DNA of 64,000 nt from Nocardioides yefusunii (GTDB lineage Bacteria > Actinomycetota > Actinomycetes > Propionibacteriales > Nocardioidaceae). The position numbers were made by a program, and so were the translations under genes. Position 1 is the first letter of the stretch, and each line of letters opens with the position of its first letter. A model generated the notes under the pieces. The model was given only the letters and a program-made list of their open reading frames with translations. It was not told the origin of the DNA and searched no databases. Shown here piece by piece: positions 46,787 to 54,922 of this stretch. Location of the stretch: positions 124,001-188,000 of the forward strand of contig NZ_CP034929.1 of the NCBI RefSeq assembly GCF_004014875.1, read 5' to 3'.

Positions 46787-46895
46787 ATTGCTGATCTTCG
46801 CTCTGTGCGATGGGCGGTGTCCTTGGTTCGCGCAGGTCGGCGGCAACGACGCGCCGCCGTCACAGATGGGGTGCGCCAAGAATGTGCGCGTGGCG

Positions 46896-47348
46896 TCAGA
46901 GGGGGAGAGGTGCGTCCTCGACGATCGACTTCATCACCAACGTCGAGGTGAGACGTCGGACGCCGGGCAGGTCGCTGAGACGTTCGTCGTAGAGACGTTG
47001 GAAGTCGGCGAGGTCGCGGGCGACGACGCGGAGCAGGAAGTCGGGGTCGCCGAAGAGGCGCTGTGCCTGCTGGACGTTGGGGACCAGGGCGACGGCCTCC
47101 TCGAACGCGGCGAGGGTGGTGCGGTCGGCCGAATGCATGGTGACGAAGACGAGTGCCTCGAAGCCGAAGCCGAGGATCGCGTGGTCGAGGTGCGCGCGGT
47201 AACCGGCGATCGCGCCCGACTTCTCCAGCGCCCGCAGACGACGGTGGCAGGGGGAGACGCTGAGACCCACCTGCTCGGCCAGTTCGGTGACGGTGAGCCG
47301 CCCGTCCTGCTGGAGCGAGGCAAGGATCTTCCGGTCAATGACGTCCAT
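46896..47348 (-). CDS. Lrp/AsnC-family regulator
   Basis: 150 residues: an N-terminal winged helix-turn-helix (MDVIDRKILASLQQDGRLTV, then TELAEQVGLSVSPCHRRLRAL) and a C-terminal RAM ligand-binding domain (LRVVARDLADFQRLYDERL). It is divergent from a LysE/RhtB exporter. Such pairs usually form an amino-acid efflux switch in which the regulator binds an amino acid and activates the exporter. Confidence 0.93.
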   Translation of the reverse strand: MDVIDRKILASLQQDGRLTVTELAEQVGLSVSPCHRRLRALEKSGAIAGYRAHLDHAILGFGFEALVFVTMHSADRTTLAAFEEAVALVPNVQQAQRLFGDPDFLLRVVARDLADFQRLYDERLSDLPGVRRLTSTLVMKSIVEDAPLPL

Positions 47349-47492
47349 GCAGAAGATCTTCCCCCGGATCGGGCCGGGAGCGGAAGAAGTTGGAAACACC
47401 TTCTGGCTGATCGAACGTAACCTTTCAGCAGCGTCCGTTCCCCCGCCTCCAGGACCGTCAGGAGTGCCGGACGTCGTCCCCAGGAGAACCGC

Positions 47493-48113
47493 ATGAACCC
47501 CGGCACCGTCGCAGCCTTCTGGGGCGTCTCGGTGATGTTCGCGATGACGCCCGGCGCCGACTGGGCCTACGCCATCAGCGCGGGCCTCAAGCACCGCCGC
47601 GTCACGCCCGCCGTCCTCGGGATGCTCAGCGGCCACTTCCTGGTGACGTTGCTCGTCGCGCTCGGACTCGCTGCCGTCATGGCTGCCACCCCTGGCCTGC
47701 TCGAAGGCCTGACGCTGATCGGCGTCGTCTACCTGGTGTGGCTCGGCATCTCGATGCTGCGCACCCAGGAGGCGGCTGTCGCCGAGGGCAAGGCCGACGA
47801 GTCGGGTTCGTGGAAGCGGGAAGCCCTGACCGGGTTCGGCGTCTCCGGACTCAACCCGAAGGTGCTGCTGCTGTTGATGGCGCTGCTGCCGCAGTTCACC
47901 GACACCGCCTCGGACTGGCCGATGTGGCTGCAGGTGATCGCGCTCGGCTGCCTGCACATCGCCGGATCGTTCGTCATCTACACGGCCGTCGGCGTCAGTG
48001 CTCGGATCGTGCTGCGGACCCGGCCCGTGGTGGCCATGTGGGTGACGCGGTTCTCGGGCTGCATCCTGCTGGTCGTCGCGAGCTACCTGCTGTGGGAGCA
48101 GTTGCTCCACTGA
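47493..48113 (+). CDS. LysE/RhtB-family amino-acid exporter
   Basis: 206 residues with five to six membrane segments and the family pattern: FAMTPGADWAYAISAGL near residue 15 and FGVSGLNPKVLLLLMALLPQF near 113, here written as two pieces, FGVSGLNPKV and LLLLMALLPQF. Members export basic or neutral amino acids, homoserine lactones or related compounds. AGGAG lies 7 nt before the ATG. It is probably controlled by the divergent Lrp-type gene, with a 144-bp shared region. Confidence 0.93.
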   Translation: MNPGTVAAFWGVSVMFAMTPGADWAYAISAGLKHRRVTPAVLGMLSGHFLVTLLVALGLAAVMAATPGLLEGLTLIGVVYLVWLGISMLRTQEAAVAEGKADESGSWKREALTGFGVSGLNPKVLLLLMALLPQFTDTASDWPMWLQVIALGCLHIAGSFVIYTAVGVSARIVLRTRPVVAMWVTRFSGCILLVVASYLLWEQLLH

Positions 48114-48172
48114 CGCGCGTCGTCGCCTCCCCGCCCGTCGGCATGGCGGAGAGCGCCGCCTAGAGTCGCCGC

Positions 48173-48847
48173 GTGCAATTGTCTCGGAATGGTAACGGTG
48201 CATCTGTGCTGGCGAAGTGCGCAGGCGCCGCGGCGACAGTGCTCCTCGCCGTGCTGGTGGTGGTCCCCGTGGTCAGTGGGGTTGCGCGTGGAGGTGCGGA
48301 CGCTCCGACGCCGAGCGATTCCCCGACGTCGGCAGCTCGCATCCGTGAACAGGCGATCCAGCCCTCGTCGCTGCCGGTGGCCGAGCGAGCGACGCCTTCC
48401 CCGGCCGCCGTCACCGCGCTCCCGGACGGGTACGCGGCCCCGACGTTGGCCGCCTTCGTCGCGAGCGACCGGGTGGACCGTGTCGTCACCGCTGAGGTCG
48501 AGGGACGCGGCACCCGCACGCCGCCCCGGACGGCCGGCGGCGGGGGAGCAGGTGAGCAGGCCGTCGTCGTCCACCTCGCCCTCGACGGGACCGAAGTGCT
48601 CGCCGACGGCGCGAACGCCGGCGTGCGACGCAAGCTGGAGGTGCGGTGGGTCGACGGCGCGCCCCTGCCTGAGATCGGTGACCACGTGGCCCTTGTCCTC
48701 GGCGAGGACGCCCGACGTTCCCCGTTCGTCCTGGCTGCGCTCACCGACGACGCTGACGCCAACCTCTACCGATGGCTCGGCGGACCGTGGAACCCGGCCT
48801 GGGGCATGGGGTTCACCTACGTCCAGGTCGCGGCGCTGCTGCCCTGA
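48173..48847 (+). CDS. Secreted or membrane-anchored protein of unknown function
   Basis: 224 residues. A hydrophobic segment at about residues 15-37 acts as signal peptide or anchor, then a Pro/Ser/Thr-rich linker follows (about 40-75) and a folded domain without recognised motif. TAGAGT ends 6 nt before the GTG, the clearest leaderless arrangement in this stretch. A Gly-rich loop (TAGGGGAGEQ) lies near residue 122. Confidence 0.75.
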   Translation: MQLSRNGNGASVLAKCAGAAATVLLAVLVVVPVVSGVARGGADAPTPSDSPTSAARIREQAIQPSSLPVAERATPSPAAVTALPDGYAAPTLAAFVASDRVDRVVTAEVEGRGTRTPPRTAGGGGAGEQAVVVHLALDGTEVLADGANAGVRRKLEVRWVDGAPLPEIGDHVALVLGEDARRSPFVLAALTDDADANLYRWLGGPWNPAWGMGFTYVQVAALLP

Positions 48848-48930
48848 CGCCCGGTACCGCCCTGGAGCACCGTCCCGAACTGCTGCGGTCAGTCGGGCGC
48901 TCGATGAGAATGGGCGCGTGGGTGAGAGGC

Positions 48931-49131
48931 ATGAGTGACATCGAGGGTGACCCGTTCGCGGGCGCTGCCGGTCCGAGCGCGCGCCCCGTGGCCAAGCGCG
49001 GACGTCGCCGGGGGCGCAAGGCTGCACGCGGGACGGGAGAGGCAGCCAGCGACGTGGTCGCCGAGTCGGTGTTCGCGTTGTTCTTCCGGATCCCCGTTGC
49101 GATCGTGCGTCGCATCCTCGACGTCCTGTGA
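48931..49131 (+). CDS. Small basic protein of unknown function
   Basis: 66 residues: a flexible N-terminus, a very basic middle (KRGRRRGRKAARG) and an amphipathic C-terminal helix (ESVFALFFRIPVAIVRRILDVL region) that could lie on the membrane. GAGAGG precedes the ATG by a few bases. Codon use fits a real gene, but homologues are not recognised; an ATG at 48904 is possible. It ends 10 bp before the convergent fpg gene. Confidence 0.55.
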   Translation: MSDIEGDPFAGAAGPSARPVAKRGRRRGRKAARGTGEAASDVVAESVFALFFRIPVAIVRRILDVL

Positions 49132-49141
49132 GGGCCCACGC

Positions 49142-50029
49142 TCACTTGAGCAGCTTGCTCATCCGCCGATCGGCCAGCACCTTCCCGCCGGTCTGACAGG
49201 TCGCGCAGTACTGCATCGAACGGTCCGCGAACGACACCTCCCGCACGACGTCGCCGCACACCGGGCATGCCTCGCCGGTGCGTCCGTGGACGGCCATCGC
49301 TGCCTTCTTCTCCGCCTTGAGGTCGGCGGCGGGGGTCCCGGTGGCTCGCTCGACGGCGGTGGTCAGCGTCGAGCGCAGGGCGTCGTAGAGGGTGGTGATC
49401 TCGGCGTCGTCGAGTGAGTTCGATGCCTTGTAGGGGCTCATCCGGGCGGCGTGCAGGATCTCGTCGGAGTACGCGTTCCCGATGCCTGCGATGGTGCCCT
49501 GGTGCCGCAGGACGCCCTTGAGTTGTGCCCGCCCGGCGTCGCTCAGGATCTGCGCGAGGACGTCGCGGGTGAAGGTCTCCTCCAGCGGGTCGGGGCCGAG
49601 GCGGGCGATCTGCTCGATCGACGACGGGTCGGTGGTCACCCAGATCGCGAGCGACTTCTTGGTCCCCGCCTCGGTGATCGACAGGCCCGGCGTGAAGCCG
49701 GAACCGTCGTCGTCCTCGTCGAGGGTGACGCGGGCCGCGAGCGGTGACTTGCCGCCCGGCTTCGGGGGCGTGGCGGGGACGTCGTCGAGCCACCGGATCC
49801 AGCCGGCCCGGGCCAGATGGATCACCAGGTGCACGCCCGAGGCGTCGACGTCGAGGAACTTGCCGTGCCGGGTGACGCTCTCGACGATCGTGCCGTGGAG
49901 TGCTGTCAGCGGCGGATCAAAGGTCTTCAGTGCCTGGAACGACGCCAGGTCGACGCGGGTGATCGCGCGTCCGCGCAGGCGGCGGTCGAGATCGTGGGCC
50001 AACGCGTGGACCTCGGGGAGCTCAGGCAC
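49142..50029 (-). CDS. Fpg/Nei-family DNA glycosylase
   Basis: 295 residues. The catalytic N-terminus Pro2-Glu3 is present (PELPEV). The H2TH region (GIGNAYSDEILHAARMSP) lies near residue 185, and a C-terminal zinc finger with four cysteines (CPVC ... CATC) near 255-280. It removes oxidised bases from DNA and cuts the strand. The second half of the finger has TGGKVLADRRMSKLL rather than the more usual Q-R/K-x(2)-R/K ending, which fits a divergent actinobacterial branch. TAGGTT ends 6 nt before the GTG. Confidence 0.93.
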   Translation of the reverse strand: MPELPEVHALAHDLDRRLRGRAITRVDLASFQALKTFDPPLTALHGTIVESVTRHGKFLDVDASGVHLVIHLARAGWIRWLDDVPATPPKPGGKSPLAARVTLDEDDDGSGFTPGLSITEAGTKKSLAIWVTTDPSSIEQIARLGPDPLEETFTRDVLAQILSDAGRAQLKGVLRHQGTIAGIGNAYSDEILHAARMSPYKASNSLDDAEITTLYDALRSTLTTAVERATGTPAADLKAEKKAAMAVHGRTGEACPVCGDVVREVSFADRSMQYCATCQTGGKVLADRRMSKLLK

Positions 50030-50059
50030 TCCTCCAACCTAGGCGTCGCGGGGCGGCGT

Positions 50060-50134
50060 GACCACCATGTCGGCAGTTCGCGTGTTTTCGGCCTCGGGAG
50101 GGCCGAATCGGCTCGAACTGCCGACGTGGTGGTC
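50060..50134. repeat. Long intergenic palindrome E
   Basis: 75 bp. Outer arms of 21 bp (50060-50080 and 50114-50134, word ATGTCGGCAGTTCG) with one G-T pair, plus an inner stem TTCGGCC/GGCCGAA. It lies between two minus-strand genes, just upstream of fpg. Confidence 0.88.
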
Positions 50135-50140
50135 GACGAA

Positions 50141-50572
50141 TCAGAGCTCTTTGTCCGGGATGGCCGCGAGCAGCTCCCGGATCGTCGCCTCATACGAGGC
50201 GCGGCCGAAGCGGAGCGTCTCTGGGCTGCTGCCGTACGCGAAGGAGCCGTCCCACCAGTCGCGCCACGCGATGTCGTGCCAGATCGCTTCGGTCTCGGTG
50301 AGTTCGACGCGGGCGGTGACGGCCGGGCAGCAGGCGGGGCTGCAGTCCGAGGCGACCATGACTTCACCGGTGGCCATCCGGACCTCGAAGCGTCGTTCGG
50401 GGGACTCCTCGCCGAGGAGAGCGAGCAGCATCTGGTGCTGGGGCGAGTAGTTCGGGTCGCCGAAGGTGTCAGCCTGCTTGAGTCCGGGAACCACGTTGCG
50501 CAGGGGTGCCCCGTCGACGGTCCACTGGAGGCGTTCGCCGCGGGTGGTGACGCCGAAGACGAGGGGTTGCAT
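50141..50572 (-). CDS. Small protein of unknown function with a Cys cluster
   Basis: 143 residues, acidic and probably alpha/beta. A CSPACCPAV motif near residue 77 is the most unusual trait and could bind a metal or form disulfides. No membrane segment or known fold was recognised. The ATG start lies next to a 154-bp divergent region that carries an AT-rich inverted repeat. Confidence 0.75.
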   Translation of the reverse strand: MQPLVFGVTTRGERLQWTVDGAPLRNVVPGLKQADTFGDPNYSPQHQMLLALLGEESPERRFEVRMATGEVMVASDCSPACCPAVTARVELTETEAIWHDIAWRDWWDGSFAYGSSPETLRFGRASYEATIRELLAAIPDKEL

Positions 50573-50607
50573 GGGGCGATTCTGCCGTCGCGACGCGACG
50601 CTGCACC

Positions 50608-50634
50608 GATATCCAGATATCTAGCGAACAATCT
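50608..50634. promoter_or_regulatory. AT-rich inverted repeats in a divergent promoter region
   Basis: GATATC-CA-GATATC (50608-50621) followed by CTAG-N8-CTAG (50621-50634 approximately). This is an island of low GC in the region shared by the genes at 50572 and 50727. A protein-binding role is inference. Confidence 0.4.
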
Positions 50635-50726
50635 AGAAACGGTTAGACGGATCAATCGGAGAAACGTCGATCCGACACTCTGGCGAAATCTGTCACCGCC
50701 GCTAGAACGGTCGATACGTTCCGATC

Positions 50727-51941
50727 GTGGACCCGATCAGGAACCCCTACGCGCCCGGCGCCGGCCAACGCCCACCCGAGCTCGCCGGGCGAGGCGATCA
50801 ACTCGACGCGTTCGACGTCGTCCTCGAACGCGTCCAACGCGGCCGCCCCGAACGCTCGATCGTCCTCACCGGACTCCGCGGCGTCGGCAAGACCGTCCTG
50901 CTCAACGCGCTGCGCTCGGCGGCAGTCCGCAAACGGTGGGGGACGGGCAAGCTCGAAGCGCGCCCCGACCAAGGCCTGCGCCGCCCGCTCGCCTCCGCGC
51001 TCCACCAGGCCGTCCGCGAACTCGGCCACCCCCAGCCCGGCGAGGCCGACCACGTCCTCGGCGTCATCCGATCCTTCGCCCAACGCGACGCCGGAGGAGG
51101 CGCCAAACTGCGCGAGCAGTGGAACCCCGGGATCGACGCCCCCGTCGTCCGCGGTCGCGCTGACTCCGGCGACATCGAGATCGACCTCGTCGAACTCTTC
51201 ACCGACATCGGTGGCCTCGCCCAGGACGTTGGCAAGGGCGTCGCCGTCTTCATCGACGAGATGCAGGACCTCGGCCCCGACGACGTCTCTGCGCTCTGCG
51301 CCGCCTGCCACGAGATGAGCCAGTCCGGGCTACCAGTGATCGTCGTCGGCGCGGGTCTCCCGCACCTCCCTGCGGTGCTGAGCGCGTCGAAGTCGTACTC
51401 CGAACGCCTCTTCTCCTACCAGCGCATCGACCGGCTCACTCGCGAGGCCGCCGACGTCGCGTTCACCGTCCCTGCCGAGGACGAGGACGCCTTCTACGCC
51501 GAGGCCGCGCTCGAGGCGCTCTTCGCCGCGACCGGCGGCTATCCCTACTTCATCCAGGCCTACGGCAAGGCGGTCTGGGACCGCGCGCCCGCTTCACCGA
51601 TCACCGCCGAGGACGTCGCGATCGCCGCCCCCGAGGCCGAGGCCGAACTCGCGGTCGGTTTCTTCGGCTCCCGCTACGAACGCGCGACGCCCGGCGAGCG
51701 CGAGTACCTGCGTGCCATGGCCGAGGTCGCCCTGAAGATCGCTGCCGACGGTGGAGAACAGGTCGACGACGTCGGGTCGGTCCCCACTGCAGCGGTCGCC
51801 GACATGCTCGGGAAGAAGCCGCAGTCGCTCTCGCCGGCACGCGACGCGCTGCTCAAGAAGGGGCTGATCTACTCCGGCGAACGCGGCAAGATCGCGTTCA
51901 CGGTGCCGCACTTCGGGAAGTACCTGCTCGCCCAGGCCTGA
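50727..51941 (+). CDS. AAA-type ATPase (archaeal ATPase/Orc-like)
   Basis: 404 residues. Walker A LTGLRGVGKTVLLNAL near residue 48, Walker B GVAVFIDEMQDLGPDD near 172, a sensor-1-like PVIVVGAGLPHLP near 205, then a lid and a C-terminal winged helix (SVPTAAVADMLGKKPQSLSP). It belongs to the AAA ATPases annotated as ATP-binding proteins in actinobacteria, near the archaeal ATPase and Cdc6 folds. All key residues are present, unlike the truncated ATPase at the window start. TACGTT ends 6 nt before the GTG. Function is unknown. Confidence 0.88.
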   Translation: MDPIRNPYAPGAGQRPPELAGRGDQLDAFDVVLERVQRGRPERSIVLTGLRGVGKTVLLNALRSAAVRKRWGTGKLEARPDQGLRRPLASALHQAVRELGHPQPGEADHVLGVIRSFAQRDAGGGAKLREQWNPGIDAPVVRGRADSGDIEIDLVELFTDIGGLAQDVGKGVAVFIDEMQDLGPDDVSALCAACHEMSQSGLPVIVVGAGLPHLPAVLSASKSYSERLFSYQRIDRLTREAADVAFTVPAEDEDAFYAEAALEALFAATGGYPYFIQAYGKAVWDRAPASPITAEDVAIAAPEAEAELAVGFFGSRYERATPGEREYLRAMAEVALKIAADGGEQVDDVGSVPTAAVADMLGKKPQSLSPARDALLKKGLIYSGERGKIAFTVPHFGKYLLAQA

Positions 51942-51951
51942 AGCCCGCTGC

Positions 51952-52063
51952 GGGACGTCATAAAGATCGAGGGGCAGAGCCCCGGATTCCTATGACGTCC
52001 CCGGCCAAGCCCTCGGGACGTCATAGGAATCGCGGCCCAGGGGCCCTGATTCGTATGACGTCC
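51952..52063. repeat. Palindrome family A, tandem pair A5-A6
   Basis: GGACGTC starts at 51953 and 52016, exactly 63 bp apart. A5 has mixed inner words (CATAAAGATC against the complement of GATTCCTATG); A6 is nearly symmetric. They lie between convergent genes. Confidence 0.92.
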
Positions 52064-52108
52064 GGGGCGGGGAGGCGAGGGGAGGCGCGGGGGAGGCGCG
52101 GGGAGCGC

Positions 52109-52486
52109 TCAGTTCTCGCCGAGCAGTTCCTCGGCGTTCTCGCCGACCCAGTGCAGCAACGGACGCAGGAGTGTCGCGACCTCGTGGCCGCGCTCGGTGA
52201 GGGAGTAGTCGACGCGCGGCGGCATCACCGGTGCCTGCTCGCGGACGACGAGGCCGTCGTTCTCCAAGGTCTTGAGCGTCTGGGCCAGCATCTTCTCGCT
52301 GATTCCTTCGGCCCGACGACGCAGTTCGCTCCACCGGTGCGGGCGCTCCGAGAGCGAGACCAGCATCAGGACGCCCCACTTGCTGACGACGTGGTCGAGC
52401 AGGGTCCGCGACGGGCATCCGGCGGGGAAGACCTCCGGGACGGGCGGTGCGTCGAGCACGGGGGCCGGGGGCGTACTTACCTGCAT
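52109..52486 (-). CDS. HxlR-family redox regulator, QorR-like
   Basis: 125 residues with the HxlR (DUF24) winged helix: FPAGCPSRTLLDHVVSKWGV near residue 20, then RPHRWSELRRRAEGISEKML. The single Cys24 directly before the helix-turn-helix is at the position used for redox sensing in QorR of corynebacteria. The gene is divergent from a Qor2-like enzyme, as qorR and qor2 are there. A repressor released by thiol oxidation is therefore likely; this is inference from family and layout. Confidence 0.88.
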   Translation of the reverse strand: MQVSTPPAPVLDAPPVPEVFPAGCPSRTLLDHVVSKWGVLMLVSLSERPHRWSELRRRAEGISEKMLAQTLKTLENDGLVVREQAPVMPPRVDYSLTERGHEVATLLRPLLHWVGENAEELLGEN

Positions 52487-52513
52487 GTGCGTACCTGACT
52501 TCAAAGTGCGTAC
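52471..52513. promoter_or_regulatory. Three GCGTAC motifs in the QorR/Qor2 control region
   Basis: GCGTAC occurs at 52471-52476, 52489-52494 and 52508-52513, spaced 18 and 19 bp. The last two are part of the longer direct repeat GTGCGTAC. The first lies just inside the regulator's coding start. Probable HxlR-type binding sites. Confidence 0.55.
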
Positions 52514-52587
52514 TAACTTTTGGGAAGTATTGCAGTGAGGTGCTGGTTCGGAGAAGTGTCGGAACCCCTACGCCAAAGGACCACACC

Positions 52588-53451
52588 ATGCGCATCGCAG
52601 TCACCGGAGCCACCGGCCAGCTCGGCCGTCTCGTCGTCGACGCCCTCGTCGAGAAGCACGGGTTCGCCGCGTCCGACGTCGTCGTGATCGGCCGCAACCC
52701 GCAGAAGCTCGCCGAACTCGCCCCGATCGGCGTCCAGACCCACGTCGCCGAGTACAGCGACAAGGAGGCCCTGGTTGCCGCGTTCCACGGCGTCGACCGG
52801 CTCCTGCTGATCTCGGGCTCCGAGGTCGGTCAGCGGATTGCGCAGCACACCAACGTCGTCGAGGCAGCGAAGGAGGCCGGCGTCGGCTTCATCGCCTACA
52901 CGTCGCTGGCCAACGTCGAGAACAGCATGCTGAGCCTTGCCGTCGAGCACCGCGCCACCGAGGAACTGATCCTCGCCTCCGGTCTGGCGCACACCTTCCT
53001 GCGCAACGGTTGGTACACCGAGAACTACACCGGTCAGCTCGCCACCCAGCTCGAGCACGGTGCGATCCTCGGTGCGACGGGCGACGCGAAGGTCAGCCCC
53101 GCCACGCGTCAGGACTTCGCCGAGGCCGCAGCCGCCGTTCTCGTCGCGAAGGAGCCTGCCGAGGTCTACGAGCTCGGTGGCCACGCGGTGACGATGCCCG
53201 AGATCGCCGCCGCCGTCACCGACGTCACCGGCACCGAGGTCGTCTACACCGACCTCTCGGCCGAGGCCTACGCCCAGGTCCTCGCCGACTCCGGCGTCCC
53301 TGCGCCGTTCGTCGACGTCCTCGTCTCCTCCGAGCAGGGCGCGGCGCAGGGCGACCTCTTCGTCGCCTCCGACGACCTGGAGCAGCTGATCGGTCGCGTC
53401 CCGACCTCGATCCATGACGCCGTGCGTGCCGCCGCGGCCCAGCTCGGCTGA
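52588..53451 (+). CDS. NAD(P)H-binding quinone reductase, Qor2/QorB-like
   Basis: 287 residues of the NmrA-like atypical SDR group. The N-terminal dinucleotide motif is GATGQLG near residue 7, followed by VDRLLLISGSEVGQR and the LRNGWYTENY segment typical of QorB-type NAD(P)H:quinone oxidoreductases. It should reduce quinones or electrophilic carbonyls in the cytoplasm. AAAGGA precedes the ATG. It is divergent from an HxlR-type regulator that probably represses it until oxidative or quinone stress. Confidence 0.92.
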   Translation: MRIAVTGATGQLGRLVVDALVEKHGFAASDVVVIGRNPQKLAELAPIGVQTHVAEYSDKEALVAAFHGVDRLLLISGSEVGQRIAQHTNVVEAAKEAGVGFIAYTSLANVENSMLSLAVEHRATEELILASGLAHTFLRNGWYTENYTGQLATQLEHGAILGATGDAKVSPATRQDFAEAAAAVLVAKEPAEVYELGGHAVTMPEIAAAVTDVTGTEVVYTDLSAEAYAQVLADSGVPAPFVDVLVSSEQGAAQGDLFVASDDLEQLIGRVPTSIHDAVRAAAAQLG

Positions 53452-53473
53452 CCCTCTGACCCTCTGACCCGCG

Positions 53474-53585
53474 GGACGTCATAGGAATCCGGGGCTGGAG
53501 GCCCCGATTCCTATGACGTCCGGGGTCAAGGCCGTCGGGACGTCATAGGAACCCGGGCGCAGAGGCCCCGATTCCTATGACGTCC
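53474..53585. repeat. Palindrome family A, tandem pair A7-A8
   Basis: GGACGTC starts at 53474 and 53538, 64 bp apart. Both copies have the CATAGGAATC/GATTCCTATG type arms, with one mismatch in A8. They lie between convergent genes. Confidence 0.92.
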
Positions 53586-53626
53586 GGCAGGGGGGCAGGG
53601 GAACAGGGAGCGCGACGAGGCAGCGT

Positions 53627-54268
53627 TCACCCGTTGACGGAGACGACCCCGTCACCCAAGGTCGGCGGCGTCCACGAGATCCGGACGTGCAACGAGATGA
53701 CGCCGTCCTTCACGCTGGGGTCGAACGAGACGTGCTCGGGCAACGCGATCGACTGAGCGCTCAGGTACTCGCTGAACCGCGTCTTGCGGAGCTTCGCCCT
53801 GCGGACGTCCTCCAGCGCGGTGCGGGCCCACAGCGGTTCCACCCCGAGGTCGGCGACGGCCATGTCGAGCGTCGCGCGCAGCTCGGCCGGGCTGATGTCG
53901 TCGTGGGCGACGAGCATCTCCACCGGCGCGCCACCGTCACGCGTGGTGACGGCCACCAAGGTCGCCTCCAGCCTGATCAGGTGGCCGTCGGCCATCCGCA
54001 CCGACACGTCGAACGGGCTGCCGTCGGGTTTGCGGTGGTAGACGGTTCCGCGGCCGTCGGCGACCGCCAACTGCTCGCGTGTCGGGGGGGCCGAGAGGTC
54101 GACGCTCACCTCGTTGCTCGCCAGGAATGCAGCGGTGGCGGCCTCCTGCTCCTCGTTCGCCGACGGCGAGGAGGGCACGCGCACGGCGAGGACCAGTGCC
54201 AGCGTGACCATCAACAGGAACGTGAACAGGACGCGGGACCACAGGCGTTGGGCCACACGAGGCACCAT
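53627..54268 (-). CDS. Membrane-anchored or secreted protein of unknown function
   Basis: 213 residues from an ATG preceded by TGGAGG. A basic N-terminus and one hydrophobic segment (about residues 12-33) are followed by an extracytoplasmic domain that looks alpha/beta, with no cysteines and no known motif. The C-terminal part (FDPSVKDGVISLHVRISW) is beta-rich. Confidence 0.75.
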   Translation of the reverse strand: MVPRVAQRLWSRVLFTFLLMVTLALVLAVRVPSSPSANEEQEAATAAFLASNEVSVDLSAPPTREQLAVADGRGTVYHRKPDGSPFDVSVRMADGHLIRLEATLVAVTTRDGGAPVEMLVAHDDISPAELRATLDMAVADLGVEPLWARTALEDVRRAKLRKTRFSEYLSAQSIALPEHVSFDPSVKDGVISLHVRISWTPPTLGDGVVSVNG

Positions 54269-54437
54269 CGCGTCACCTCCAGAGGGAAACGACCTTTCCT
54301 TTTCACGGTAGGTCAACGTCGACACCCCGTCCTCCCGTCGGGCCCATGGCCCGAAAGGGTCACCCGTCGAGAATCATTCGGGTGGTTGGTCGCCGTACTC
54401 CTGCGGGGTTGCGAACTCGATGCCTACGGTCCGGCCC

Positions 54438-54860
54438 ATGAGTCCCGACCTTGCGCAGCGCCTGTCCGACGGCCCCTTCTGGCAGCTGGTGCGCCCGGTT
54501 CTCGGGGCAGGTGAGGAGCCCGTGCACCACGCGCACCTGCGTCGGGTCGAAGGCACGGTGGAGGCGTCGGGGACGCTCTTCCTCACCAGCCACCGGTTGC
54601 TGTGGCGCAGCGTCGACCCGCGCGACCCCGAGGGCACCGCCTTCGAGATCTCCCTCGACGACGTCCTCGGCGTCGAGCAGCCGCAGCGATTCGCGGCCTT
54701 CCACGCGTTCCGGGTGGTCGCCGAGCACGACGCCCGACCGGTGGAGGCGTTCTTCTTCCCGACGCACCGCAACGCGGTGGAACGGCATCTGTGCGTGCAG
54801 ATGATGACGCTGGTGGACGAGTACTGGCGTGGGCGTCGGAGTCTGCGCGGCATCGCCTGA
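54438..54860 (+). CDS. Cytosolic protein with PH/GRAM-like fold
   Basis: 140 residues. The middle part (GTLFLTSHRLLWRS, then FEISLDDVLGVEQPQ) has the strand pattern of GRAM/PH-like domains. No membrane segment is seen. A lipid- or protein-binding role is possible but unproven. TACGGT ends 7 nt before the ATG, which supports a leaderless start. Confidence 0.7.
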   Translation: MSPDLAQRLSDGPFWQLVRPVLGAGEEPVHHAHLRRVEGTVEASGTLFLTSHRLLWRSVDPRDPEGTAFEISLDDVLGVEQPQRFAAFHAFRVVAEHDARPVEAFFFPTHRNAVERHLCVQMMTLVDEYWRGRRSLRGIA

Positions 54861-54922
54861 TCCGTGGCGGTGGGTGAGACGAGAAATCGGAACCGACGCG
54901 GAGCAGGAGCACAATCGAGGTC

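Noticed and set aside
38557..53585. Tandem repeats that might be short CRISPR arrays
   Set aside because: Only two units occur per site, each is a full palindrome, there are no uniform spacers and no cas genes are nearby.
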